From the NCBI RefSeq assembly GCF_038039215.1, contig NZ_JBBPCL010000001.1, forward strand, positions 868,001 through 932,000: a DNA stretch of 64,000 nt. The letters run 5' to 3'. Shown here piece by piece: positions 52,561 through 61,259 of the stretch (its first letter is position 1; every line of letters begins with the position of its first letter). Made by a program: the position numbers and the translations under genes. This DNA comes from Pseudonocardia sp. T1-2H (GTDB taxonomy: Bacteria > Actinomycetota > Actinomycetes > Mycobacteriales > Pseudonocardiaceae). A model generated the notes under the pieces. That model was not told where the DNA came from. It did not search any database and worked only from the letters and a program-made list of their open reading frames with translations.

Positions 52561-53973
52561 TCAGGCCAGGTGGACGTACTCGTACTCGAACGGCTTGCCG
52601 TTGATGCCGTTGGTCGGCGGCGCGATCCAGCTCGCGATCTTGCCCGGCTCGTAGACCGGCCGCATCAGCGACTGGACGTGCACCTTGTCGCCCTCGCTCG
52701 GCAGCCAGCAGTCCTCCTTGGCCTTCCACGTGTCCTTGCCGACGAGGTCCCCGGCAGGGGTGACGTAGTGGTCCGAGAAGAGCCCGACGTGCCGGTTGAA
52801 GCCGACGTGCGGCAGGTAGAGCCGCTGGTCGAAGCCCGCCTTCTCCAGGATCCGGTTCCAGCGCTTGAGGCCGGACTGGCAGTCCTTGACGTACTCGTTG
52901 CGCAGGTCCGAGTTCAGCGCGAGCAGCGCCGGCACCTCGTCCTGGGTGACCTGGCCGTCCCGCACGAGGTCGATCTTCGCGGAGTCCTCGGTGAGCAGGT
53001 GGTCGTCCTTGCGGCGCTCCTCCTGCCAGCGGCCCTTGAGGCCCGCGGTGAAGTAGTTCGCCGCGTTCGTGGACTGCTCCGAGCCGAACAGGTCCAGCGA
53101 CACCGAGTAGTGGAAGTTGACGTACTTCTGGATCACGTCCAGCGGGACGCCGCCGTGCGGGGCGATCTCGTCGGTGTCGTGCTCGCGCATCAGCTCGCAC
53201 GTCCGCGTCACCACCCGGTCGATGCCGGTGGTGCCGACGAACATGTGGTGCGCCTCCTCCTTCAACATGAACTCGCAGGTGCGCGAGAGCGGGTCGAAGG
53301 CGGACTCCTTCAGCGTGCCGAGCTGGTACTTGCCGTCCCGGTCCGTGAAGTAGGTGAACATGAAGAACGACAGCCAGTCCGGCGTCTCCTCGTTGAACGC
53401 GCCGAGGATGCGGGGCGAGTCGAGGTCACCGGAGTTGCGGTGCAGCAGCGCTTCGGCCTCCTCGCGGCCGTTGCGGCCGAAGAAGGCGTGCAGCAGGTAG
53501 ACCATCGCCCAGAGGTGACGGCCCTCCTCGACGTTGACCTGGAACAGGTTGCGCAGGTCGTAGAGCGACGGCGCGGTCTCGCCCAGACGCCGCTGCTGCT
53601 CGACGGACGCGGGCTCGGTGTCGCCCTGGATCACGATCAACCGCTGCAGGTCCGCGCGGTACTCGCCGGGGACCTGCTGCCAGGCCGGCTCGCCCTTCTG
53701 CTCACCGAAGGCGATCCGCCGGTCGTCGCCGCGCTCGGCGAGGAACACGCCCCAGCGGTACTCCTCCATCGCGACGTGGCCGAACTGCGCCCAGCCCTCC
53801 TTGCCGACGTCGACGGCGGTACGCAGGTACACGTCCTCCGTCGGCACGGCCGGGCCCATCGTCTTCCACCAGTTCAGGAAGTTCGGCTGCCAGGACTCCA
53901 GGGCGCGCTGCAGCTTCCGGTCGCCGGCGAGGTCGACGTTGTTCGGGATCTTCTCGCTGTAGTCGATGCTCAT
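52561..53973 (-). CDS. boxB: Benzoyl-CoA 2,3-epoxidase oxygenase component BoxB
   Basis: 470 residues, a ferritin-like diiron monooxygenase. SIDYSEKIPNNVDLAGDRKL is the typical BoxB N-terminus. Iron ligands lie in AQFGHVAMEEYRWGVFLAER, LFQVNVEEGRHLWAMVYLLH and EFMLKEEAHHMFVG. Start ATG 53973 follows GGGAGAG. An ATG 14 codons upstream lacks family sequence. It adds one oxygen atom to benzoyl-CoA to give the 2,3-epoxide, with electrons from BoxA, which is not encoded in this window. It is downstream of boxC on the same strand. Confidence 0.96.
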   Translation of the reverse strand: MSIDYSEKIPNNVDLAGDRKLQRALESWQPNFLNWWKTMGPAVPTEDVYLRTAVDVGKEGWAQFGHVAMEEYRWGVFLAERGDDRRIAFGEQKGEPAWQQVPGEYRADLQRLIVIQGDTEPASVEQQRRLGETAPSLYDLRNLFQVNVEEGRHLWAMVYLLHAFFGRNGREEAEALLHRNSGDLDSPRILGAFNEETPDWLSFFMFTYFTDRDGKYQLGTLKESAFDPLSRTCEFMLKEEAHHMFVGTTGIDRVVTRTCELMREHDTDEIAPHGGVPLDVIQKYVNFHYSVSLDLFGSEQSTNAANYFTAGLKGRWQEERRKDDHLLTEDSAKIDLVRDGQVTQDEVPALLALNSDLRNEYVKDCQSGLKRWNRILEKAGFDQRLYLPHVGFNRHVGLFSDHYVTPAGDLVGKDTWKAKEDCWLPSEGDKVHVQSLMRPVYEPGKIASWIAPPTNGINGKPFEYEYVHLA

Positions 53974-54051
53974 TGCTCTCCCTCGCTGCGCGAGCTCGGC
54001 GCTTCGCCGATGCACTGTGTCGATCGTTCGCTCGCAAGCTCGCTCACGGGC

Positions 54052-55822
54052 TCACACCCGCCTGCGGTCGAATTCGGCCTTGCGTCCCGTGCCGTACCTG
54101 CGGAGTGCGCCCTCGGGTCCGGCGGCGTTGGGCCGCACGAAGATCCAGTTCTGCCAGGCGGTGAGCCGGGAGAAGATCCGGCTCTCCATCGTCTCCGGGC
54201 CGACGAACCGGTGGTTGGCCTCCATGCCGGTCAGCGCGTCCGGGGAGAGCGACGCGCGCTCCTCCAGCATGATCCGGATCTCGTCCTGCCAGTCGATGTC
54301 GTCCGGGGCGTCGGTGACCAGGCCCAGCTCGAGCGCCTCGCGGGCCTCGATCCGCCGGTCCGTCTCCTGGCGGAGCTTGGCCACGTGGTCGTCGTCGCCG
54401 TAGAAGCGCGAGCCCAGCCGGGAGAGCCCGTTGCTCATCGGGAAGGTGCCGAAGTTCGAGGCGGACAGCATGATCTGCGCCTCGTCGCCCTGCCCTGGGC
54501 CACTGGGGTCCTCGGCTGTGTCGTCCGCCAAAGTGCCGTCCAGCATGTACTGCCGGTCGCAGGCGAGGGCGAGCTCCAGCAGCGCCCCGGCGAAGCACGA
54601 GCCCGGCTCGATCAGCGCGATCAGGCTGCGCGAGGTGACGTCGAGCCGCTTGAGCACCCGCTTGAAGTAGTGCCGGATCTCGTTGACCAGCCAGTCGTCC
54701 TTGCTGTGCTGCTCGATGACCCGCTCGAAGGCGAGGGCGTCCTCGACGTCGCCCTGCGTGCGGATGAGCCATGTGCCGAGCTCCAGCTCGTTCGCCCGCA
54801 GCCGCAGGATCAGGTCGTCGAGCTCGCGGGTCATGGCCAGCGGCCAGAAGTCCGCGCCCAGCTCGTGCACCCGCGCGCACGACTCGGGCACGCCGCCGTC
54901 GGGGCCGAGGACGGTGATCTCCACCAGGCCGCGGTCGCGGTCGAACGTGGCCTTGACGTGCTTGTAGGTGATGCCGACCGCGGTCTCTTCACGCTGCAGC
55001 GGCGTCAGGGCCACCCCGGAGGCGTCCGCAGGACGCGACGACCCGGCCGCGGCGGTGGCGGCGCGCTCGGCGACCGTCTCGTTCCAGGCGCGCTTCGGGA
55101 CGACCTCGTCGACGAGCTTCCACTCGACGGCGCGCTTGCCCCGCATGCCCTCCGAGGTCGTGGCGAAGACGTCCGCGCGGTCCTTGCGGACCCTCCGCTT
55201 GTCGATCACCCGGGTGAGGCCGCCGGTGCCGGGCAACACGCCGAGCAGTGGGACCTCGGGCAGCGACACCGCGGAGGAGTTGTCGTCGATGAGCAGGATC
55301 TGCTCGCAGGCCAGCGCCAGCTCGTAGCCGCCGCCGGCCGCCGTCCCGTTGACCGCCGCGATGTAGGTCTGCCCGGAGTGCGCCGTGGCGTCCTCGATGC
55401 CGTTGCGCGTCTCGTTGGTGAACTTGCAGAAGTTCACCTTCCACGGGTGTGAGCTGGGCCAGCATCCGGATGTTCGCGCCCGCGCAGAAGTTCTTGTCCT
55501 TCGCGCTGGTCACCACGACAGTGCGCACCTCGGGGTGCTCGAACCGCAGCCGTTGCGTGGCGTCGTAGAGCTCGATGTCCACGCCCAGGTCGTAGCTGTT
55601 CATCTTCAGCTCGTAGCCCGGGACGATCCCGCCGGTCTCGTCGATGTCCAGCCGCAGATACGCGACGCCGGTCTCGGCGGACCCGGACGTGTCGAGCGTC
55701 CAGTGCCGGTAGGTGGCGGGATCGGCGTCGAAGGAGACGGCGGGCGTCTCCTCCGTGTGCTCGGCCGAGCCTGACGGGGCGGTGGTGCCGGCTGCGTCGA
55801 TGGTGCCGGTCTCCTCGGTCAT
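54052..55822 (-). CDS. boxC: Benzoyl-CoA-dihydrodiol lyase BoxC, single frameshift
   Basis: About 589 residues, a crotonase-fold ring-opening enzyme. The N-terminal half has DIELYDATQRLRFEHPEVRT and VVTSAKDKNFCAGANIRMLA. One inserted base near 55441-55447 shifts the frame after AQLTP. The rest reads VNFCKFTNETRNGIEDATAH, NGTAAGGGYELALACEQILL and NWIFVRPNAAGPEGALRRYG. The span is 3n+1 nt. It opens the ring of the epoxide/dihydrodiol to 3,4-dehydroadipyl-CoA semialdehyde plus formate. The start is at 55822. It is probably functional in the organism. Confidence 0.93.
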
Positions 55823-55897
55823 GTCGGGATCCTCCTGCGCTGCGTCCGTCCCGGGTGGGGTCTGTCCCGAGCGGGACGCGGCGGTCGGCTGGCCGAG

Positions 55898-55936
55898 AGT
55901 CTACAACATGCTCGCGCTTCGGGATAGCGCTGTAGA
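55898..55936 (-). promoter_or_regulatory. boxC promoter element TCTACA-N25-TGTAGA
   Basis: The inverted repeat arms TCTACA (55900-55905) and TGTAGA (55931-55936) overlap a minus-strand -10 candidate TAGACT. The same arms with the same 25-bp spacing occur before the benzoate-CoA ligase, which points to shared control of the box genes. Confidence 0.6.
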
Positions 55937-55939
55937 ACG

Positions 55940-56368
55940 TCAGGTGACGCCGTTGCTCCGGATCCGTTTCCGCAGCTCGCCGACGTCGGTGGGCTCGAAC
56001 CCGTGCGCGGCCAGCCATCCGGAGATGGCGTCGGGATCCGGGTGGCCGCGCGGGACGACGTTGTAGATGTAGTTGAGGTGCCGGCTGCCGGCCTCCTCCT
56101 CGAGCCGTTCCAGCACGAACGTGCCGACGCCGCAGCCGCGGTGCTCCGGATGGGCCAGCACGAGGATCTCGGCGTCGCCCCAGGACTCGTCGAGACGCCC
56201 GTAGCCGACGACGGCGCCGTCGTCCTCGACGCGCCACCACTCGTCGCCGAGCTTGTCGCCTTCCTGCGGGGTGCCGAGGCCGAACAGGGTCGGCGCCAGG
56301 TCACCGAGGACGTCCGCCTTCGGCCCGTCCCAGATCGCGGGCGTCTCCCGGATCCACTCGTGGGTCAT
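55940..56368 (-). CDS. GNAT-family N-acetyltransferase
   Basis: 142 residues. The acetyl-CoA loop is ILVLAHPEHRGCGVGTFVLE, and GYGRLDESWGDAEILV is beta4. ATG 56368 follows GAGGAGG. It sits between benzoate-CoA ligase and boxC on the same strand. Its role in the pathway, if any, is unknown. Homologous placement of a GNAT gene in aromatic-CoA clusters is compatible with protein or metabolite acetylation. Confidence 0.85.
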   Translation of the reverse strand: MTHEWIRETPAIWDGPKADVLGDLAPTLFGLGTPQEGDKLGDEWWRVEDDGAVVGYGRLDESWGDAEILVLAHPEHRGCGVGTFVLERLEEEAGSRHLNYIYNVVPRGHPDPDAISGWLAAHGFEPTDVGELRKRIRSNGVT

Positions 56369-56440
56369 ACCTGCCTCCTCGCGTCCGCCCGAGTGTGGCC
56401 CGGGTCTCCTGGGGCCGCAGCGCGCGGCACCGGGGCATCC

Positions 56441-56492
56441 GCACGAGTGGCACTTCTCGTGCGGTAGGTCCGCACGGAAGTGACGTTCGTGC
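56441..56492. repeat. Dispersed intergenic palindromic repeat, copy 2
   Basis: It begins GCACGAGTGGCACTTCTCGT, has the same AGGTCCGCAC core as copy 1 at 35230, and ends GTTCGTGC. GCACGA/TCGTGC forms an inner hairpin (56441-56462). It lies directly after the benzoate-CoA ligase stop. Confidence 0.7.
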
Positions 56493-56495
56493 GCT

Positions 56496-58112
56496 TCAGG
56501 CGCGGGCGGGCGCCCCGGGGGAGAGGACGGGCGTCGGTGCCACCGTGAGCCCGGCGGGCGGCGCCTCCACCGCGAGCGCGCGGAGCCGGTAGCGCTGGAT
56601 CTTGCCGGTGGCGGTCTTCGGCAGCTCATCGATCGGGACGACGGCGCGGGGCCGCTTGAACGCCGCGAGCCCGGCCCGGCAGAACGCGATGACCTCGTCC
56701 GGGTCGACGACCACCCCGGCCCGCGGCACGACGTACGCGACCGGCTTGTCCAGGCCGTCGGCGTCCGGGATGCCGACGACCACGGCCTCGGCCAGGCCCG
56801 GGTGCTCCAGCAGGCGGGACTCGACCTCGGCCGGGGAGACCCAGATGCCGCCGACCTTGAGCACGTCGTCCGCGCGGCCGAGGCAGGTGAGGCTGCCGTC
56901 GTCGTTGCGGATGTACTGGTCCCCGGTGCGCATCCAGCGGCCGTGGAAGACCGCGCGGTTCACCTCGGTGCGGCACCAGTAGCCGGTGCAGATCGAGTCC
57001 CCGGAGATCCACAGCATCCCGGACTCGCCGGCGCCGTCGATCACCGTGCCGTCCGTCCGGCGCAGCTCGACCTCGTAGCCGGGGACCGGGAACCCGGAGC
57101 TGCCGGGGACGACCGCGCCGGGCCGGTTGGAGACGAAGATGTGCAGCGCCTCGGTGGAGCCGATGCCGTCGAGGACCTCGAAGCCGAATCGCTCGCGGAC
57201 GCCGTGGTACATCCGGGCGGGCAGGGTCTCGCCGGCCGACGCGCCGCGGCGGGTCGTCGCGAAGGCGTCGTCCGGGACGCCGGACGCGAGCAGCGGACCC
57301 CAGAAGCTGGGCACGGCGAAGAACAGGGTGACGCCGTGCGCCCGGACCTTCTCGGCGATGAGGTCCGGGGTCGGGCGCGAGGGTTCGAGCACCACCGACG
57401 CCCCCACCGAGAGCGGGAAGAACATCGAGTTGCCGATGCCGTAGGCGAAGAACAGCTTGGCGACGGACAGGCACACGTCGTCCGGCTCGATCCCGAGTAC
57501 CTGCGTCCCGTAGGTCTCGGCGACGTGGCGGATGTCCGCATGCCGGTGCATCGCGCCCTTGGGCTTGCCCGTGGTGCCGGACGTGTAGAGCCAGAGGGCG
57601 GGCGACTCGTCCCAGGTGGGGTAGGGCTTCTCGATCGGCGTGCTGCCTGCGGCGCGCAGCTCGTCCCAGGTCAGGGCGCTGATACCCGGGGGCGCGATCG
57701 GCTGCGCGCCGGCGAGCACGAGGTGGCGCAGGTCCGGGGCGTCCTCGGCCGCGGCGTGCACGGCGTCGGCGAACTGGTGGCTGCCGAGCAGGGCGCGCGC
57801 CCGCGAGTCGACGACGAGGGCCGCCAGCTCGGAGCCGGTGAGCATCGTCGAGCACGGCACGGCGACCGCGCCGATGTACATCGTGGCGAGGATCGAGGTG
57901 AAGAGCTCGACGTCGTCCGCCATGCAGAGCACGACGCGTTCCTCGGGGCGGACGCCGATCCCCACGAGGCCGGCGGCGACCGTGCGGACCTGGTCGACGA
58001 GCTCGGTGTAGGTGAGGGTGCCGCGCGGGTGGCGAACCGCGACACGGGCGCCGTCGCCGGCGTCCACCCGTCGATCCGTCAGATACTCCGCAGCGTTGAA
58101 GAGTTCGGCCAT
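56496..58112 (-). CDS. Benzoate-CoA ligase family protein
   Basis: 538 residues, an ANL-superfamily acyl-CoA synthetase. The P-loop is ALWLYTSGTTGKPKGAMHRH, A5 is FEVLDGIGSTEALHIFVSNR, A7 MRTGDQYIRN, and the C-terminal lysine is in LPKTATGKIQRYRLRAL. The wording (AKLFFAYGIGNSMFFPLSVG) is that of the benzoate-CoA ligase branch. It activates benzoate with ATP and CoA and so feeds BoxB. The start is at 58112, 34 bp from a good promoter. It heads the box genes and is divergent from the MoxR-VWA gene. Confidence 0.94.
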   Translation of the reverse strand: MAELFNAAEYLTDRRVDAGDGARVAVRHPRGTLTYTELVDQVRTVAAGLVGIGVRPEERVVLCMADDVELFTSILATMYIGAVAVPCSTMLTGSELAALVVDSRARALLGSHQFADAVHAAAEDAPDLRHLVLAGAQPIAPPGISALTWDELRAAGSTPIEKPYPTWDESPALWLYTSGTTGKPKGAMHRHADIRHVAETYGTQVLGIEPDDVCLSVAKLFFAYGIGNSMFFPLSVGASVVLEPSRPTPDLIAEKVRAHGVTLFFAVPSFWGPLLASGVPDDAFATTRRGASAGETLPARMYHGVRERFGFEVLDGIGSTEALHIFVSNRPGAVVPGSSGFPVPGYEVELRRTDGTVIDGAGESGMLWISGDSICTGYWCRTEVNRAVFHGRWMRTGDQYIRNDDGSLTCLGRADDVLKVGGIWVSPAEVESRLLEHPGLAEAVVVGIPDADGLDKPVAYVVPRAGVVVDPDEVIAFCRAGLAAFKRPRAVVPIDELPKTATGKIQRYRLRALAVEAPPAGLTVAPTPVLSPGAPARA

Positions 58113-58145
58113 GGTGCTGGCTCCTGTGCCGGTTCGGGTGCTCGA

Positions 58146-58184
58146 ACTCTACAGCTTGATCACGCACCGTCAACGGCGCGTAGA
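58146..58184 (-). promoter_or_regulatory. Benzoate-CoA ligase promoter with TCTACA-N25-CGTAGA element
   Basis: On the minus strand TTGACG (58168-58173) and TAGAGT (58146-58151) are 16 bp apart. The arms TCTACA (58148-58153) and CGTAGA (58179-58184) keep the 25-bp spacing seen upstream of boxC, and the first half TCTACAnCnTGnTCnCGC is shared. Confidence 0.65.
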
Positions 58185-58185
58185 A

Positions 58186-58204
58186 GATTGCAGATGCTGC
58201 GATC
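58186..58204. promoter_or_regulatory. GATTGCA-N5-TGCGATC inverted repeat
   Basis: A 19-bp near-perfect palindrome (one mismatch in 7-bp arms) lies in the divergent region between benzoate-CoA ligase and the MoxR-VWA gene. TGC/GCA half sites recall operators of BoxR-type regulators, but no BoxR gene is in the window. Confidence 0.5.
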
Positions 58205-58301
58205 CTGACACGGCGGGCCTCGCCCTGTACGAATGTGGTGTGGTGCGGCGAATGCCGGATCATCTGGATGTCGCCCGCGTGCGCGGGCGTCGGAGGTGAC
58301 A

Positions 58302-60188
58302 GTGACGTCAACGACCCTCTCGACCGGGAACGGCGCCCCGGCGGCGGGCAAGCAGCCCGTCCCGATCGTCGGCCTGAAGCGGGAACGCGAGGTGCTCACC
58401 GTCGCGCTGGCGACCGGCCGGCACGTCGTCATCGAGGGCCCGCCCGGAACCGGCAAGTCCACGTTGCTGCGCTCGATCGCCCGGGACGCGGGGCAGCACG
58501 TCGTCTTCGTCGAGGGCAACGCCGAGCTGACGCCCGCGCGGCTGATCGGCGCGTTCGACCCGTCGCAGGTGCTGGCGGAGGGCTACCTGCCCGCGAGCTT
58601 CGTGGACGGGCCGCTGCTCAACGCCATGCGCGAGGGCGGTCTGCTCTATCTCGAGGAGCTCAACCGGGTCCCCGAGGAGACGCTCAACGTCCTGATCACG
58701 GTGCTGACCGAGGGCGAGATCGCGGTCCCCCGGCTCGGCACCGTCCAGGCCGGCCCGCGGTTCCGGTTGATCGCCGCGATGAACCCGTTCGACGCCATCG
58801 GCACCGCGCGGGTCAGCCAGGCGATCGCGGACCGGATGTGTCGGGTCGTCCTCGGCTACCAGGACGAGGACGCCGAGCGCACGATCACCGGCTCCGTCAC
58901 CGGGGTGCAGGGCCCGGTCAACGACCTGGCCGTCGGCCTGACCCGCTCCACCCGTGCGCACCGCGACATCCGGATGGGCTCCTCCGTGCGTGGGGCGATC
59001 GACCTCGCGCTCGTCCTCACCGCGCTGTCCGAGCTGCGCGGCGAGGAGAAGCCCGCCCGCGAGACCGCCCGGGACGCCGCGCACGCCGCGCTGTCCGGCC
59101 GGATCCGGATCGCCGACGGGGTGGACCGCACCCCCGAGGCCGTGATCGACGAGCTGCTGGAACGGCTCTGGCCCGAGGAGGCCGACGAGCCGGACGCGCC
59201 GGACCAGGACGGTGATTCGGGAAAAGCTGAGGGCCCGCCGCCGTCAGGTGGGGCGGGCCAGCAGAAGGGCAAGGACAAGCCGACGCCGAGCCGTGGGCAG
59301 CGGACGATGGGCCGCGGCGAGCTCGGGAGCCGGCACGAACAGTTCGAGGACGTCTCACCCGAGCTCGGCGAGCTCGACGCCGAGGCGTTCGACGCCGCGC
59401 TGGCCGAGAACCCCGAGGCGGCCGCCGCGCTGTTGGCCGACCTCGCCGTCGCGACGGACGTGCAGCTGCGGGCGCAGGCCCGCAAGCTGGCCGGACGGGT
59501 GTTCATCCAGCTCGGCAAGGTCGGCCCGGCAAAGGCGCGGGGGACCCGGCGGATCGCCCCGACCAAGGGCGGCGAGGGCGATCTCGACCTGGACCGGACC
59601 CTCGACGCCTGGCAGCCGGCCGTGTCCCGCCGGCCGCAGCCGGAGGACCTGGTCACCCGGGGCTGGACGGCGCACCGGCGGGCCGTCTGCCTCGTCGTGG
59701 ACATCTCCGGCTCGATGCAGGGGCTTGCGGTCGCGCTGGCGGCCGTCGCGGCGTCCGGCGTCGTGCTCGCGTCCGAGACCGGTGGCGCGAAGCTCGAACC
59801 CGGTGTCCTCGCCTTCGGATCAGGGGTTCGGACGCTGCAACGGCAGGGGGTCCGGCGCCCGCCGGACGAGCTGATCGGCGAGCTCGTCGCCCTGCGCGGG
59901 CACGGGACGACGGACATCGCCGCCGCCCTGCGGGAGGCGTCGAGGCAGCTCGCCGGTGCGGTCGCGGACGAGCGGATGGTCGTGCTGCTCTCGGACTGCC
60001 TGCACACCGCCGGCGATGAGCCGACGACCGCGCTCGGCGGCATCGACCGGCTGCACGTGCTGTGCCCGCTCCCGGACGAGGACGCGGAGAAGGCGTCCGC
60101 GACGCTGGCGGCGCGGGGCGGCGGCACCTGCCAGCCCGTGCGGAGGCTCGCCGAGGTCGGGCCGGCGCTCACCCGCATCCTGGCCTGA
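58302..60188 (+). CDS. MoxR-type AAA+ ATPase fused to a VWA domain
   Basis: 628 residues. Residues 20-290 are a MoxR/NorQ/CbbQ-like AAA+ module, with Walker A VVIEGPPGTGKSTLLRSIAR, Walker B GGLLYLEELNRVPEETLN, and sensor 1 RLIAAMNPFDAIGTARVSQA. A charged Pro/Gly linker follows (about 305-365). The C-terminal VWA domain (about 450-628) has an intact MIDAS: CLVVDISGSMQG and GHGTTDIAAALREAS. GTG 58302 follows GGAGG. Separate MoxR and VWA pairs (NorQ/D, CbbQ/O) activate metalloenzymes. Divergent from benzoate-CoA ligase, this fusion may serve BoxB. That is inference. Confidence 0.9.
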   Translation: MTSTTLSTGNGAPAAGKQPVPIVGLKREREVLTVALATGRHVVIEGPPGTGKSTLLRSIARDAGQHVVFVEGNAELTPARLIGAFDPSQVLAEGYLPASFVDGPLLNAMREGGLLYLEELNRVPEETLNVLITVLTEGEIAVPRLGTVQAGPRFRLIAAMNPFDAIGTARVSQAIADRMCRVVLGYQDEDAERTITGSVTGVQGPVNDLAVGLTRSTRAHRDIRMGSSVRGAIDLALVLTALSELRGEEKPARETARDAAHAALSGRIRIADGVDRTPEAVIDELLERLWPEEADEPDAPDQDGDSGKAEGPPPSGGAGQQKGKDKPTPSRGQRTMGRGELGSRHEQFEDVSPELGELDAEAFDAALAENPEAAAALLADLAVATDVQLRAQARKLAGRVFIQLGKVGPAKARGTRRIAPTKGGEGDLDLDRTLDAWQPAVSRRPQPEDLVTRGWTAHRRAVCLVVDISGSMQGLAVALAAVAASGVVLASETGGAKLEPGVLAFGSGVRTLQRQGVRRPPDELIGELVALRGHGTTDIAAALREASRQLAGAVADERMVVLLSDCLHTAGDEPTTALGGIDRLHVLCPLPDEDAEKASATLAARGGGTCQPVRRLAEVGPALTRILA

Positions 60189-60198
60189 CGGGCCGGTG

Positions 60199-60232
60199 CG
60201 CGGTACGTGGTGCCCCGGCACCACGTACCGCG
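60199..60232. terminator. Perfect 16-bp hairpin after the MoxR-VWA gene
   Basis: CGCGGTACGTGGTGCC and GGCACCACGTACCGCG are fully complementary around CC. It begins 10 bp after the stop and ends before the PIG-L promoter. It is probably a terminator, although without a T tract. Confidence 0.75.
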
Positions 60233-60251
60233 TCCCGCCACCGCGGGCGCA

Positions 60252-60264
60252 TATCCTCGTCGCC
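60252..60264 (+). promoter_or_regulatory. Leaderless -10 box of the PIG-L gene
   Basis: TATCCT at 60252-60257 is followed by 7 nt and GTG 60265, with no ribosome site between. The -35 is weak. Confidence 0.5.
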
Positions 60265-61077
60265 GTGGGGACAATCGTCAGCTTCCATGCCCATCCCGAC
60301 GACGAGTCGATCGGCTCCGGCGGAACCCTCGCCAAGGCCGCGAAGAACGGCCACCGCGTGGTGCTCGTCTTCGCCACCCGGGGTGACCTGGGCGAGCCCG
60401 TCCCGGGAGTGCTCGCCGAGGGCGAGCCGCTGTCCATCCGCCGGTCCGCGGAGTGCTACGAGTCCGCCAAGGCCCTCGGTGCCGCGCGCGTGGAGTTCCT
60501 GCCGTACACGGACTCGGGGATGAAGGGCCTGCCCACCAACGACGCCCCGTACTGCTTCTGGCAGGCCCGCGTCGAGCACGCAGCCAAGCTGCTGGCGGTG
60601 ATCCTCGACGAGGAGGAGCCGGACGTCCTCACCGTCTACGACGACAACGGCGGCTACGGCCACCCGGACCACATCCAGGTGCACCGGGTCGGGATGCGGG
60701 CGGCCGAGCTGTCCGGCGTCCCCGTCGTCGCGCAGGGGACGATCAACCGGGACTGGATGCTCCGCGGGATGAAGGGGCTCAAGGAGTCGGGGCAGATCCC
60801 CGAGGGGTGGGACGCGTCGTCGTCCGAGCCGCCGCCGGACTTCGGCAAGCCCGAGGCGGAGATCACCCACCGGGTCGAGGCCGTGGACTTCGTGGAGCAG
60901 AAGCGGGCGTCGATGCGGGCCCACGCCAGCCAGATCGGGCCGGACCACTTCATGCTCGCGATGCCCGACCCCATCTTCGCGATGGGCTTCGGCACCGAGT
61001 TCTACATCGTGGCGGACCCGCCCGCCCCGGCCGTCGCGCCGGACGTCTTCACCGAGCTCTTCCTGCCGATGCGGTAG
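60265..61077 (+). CDS. PIG-L family zinc deacetylase (MshB/Mca-like)
   Basis: 270 residues. The zinc and catalytic motif is VSFHAHPDDESIGSGGTLAK, and the second zinc site is NGGYGHPDHIQVHRVG. Residues DWMLRGMKGLKESGQIPEGW and MRAHASQIGPDHFMLA follow. The family removes N-acetyl groups from glucosaminyl-inositol conjugates or cuts mycothiol S-conjugates. The exact member (MshB, Mca or other) is not clear from sequence. The start is leaderless. It is followed by ctaD after 180 bp. Confidence 0.9.
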   Translation: MGTIVSFHAHPDDESIGSGGTLAKAAKNGHRVVLVFATRGDLGEPVPGVLAEGEPLSIRRSAECYESAKALGAARVEFLPYTDSGMKGLPTNDAPYCFWQARVEHAAKLLAVILDEEEPDVLTVYDDNGGYGHPDHIQVHRVGMRAAELSGVPVVAQGTINRDWMLRGMKGLKESGQIPEGWDASSSEPPPDFGKPEAEITHRVEAVDFVEQKRASMRAHASQIGPDHFMLAMPDPIFAMGFGTEFYIVADPPAPAVAPDVFTELFLPMR

Positions 61078-61259
61078 GCCGGGTGACCACGGTCGCGTGA
61101 CCGCGGGTTCCGGACCCGCCGGTGGCCGTTCTACTCTGCGTAGAGCATGATGCGCGTGCGAACCGTCGTGCCAGGGGAGACCATCGCCCCGGCAGGGGGT
61201 ACGCCGGTTCGCGCGGATAGAGTTCGGACCTGCCCATGAGGTCCAGTGCAGGAGGCACA

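Noticed and set aside
52444..55452. 1002-codon plus-strand frame opposite boxB and boxC
   Set aside because: It is a mirror frame with dipeptide-biased sequence. The minus strand encodes well-conserved box enzymes.
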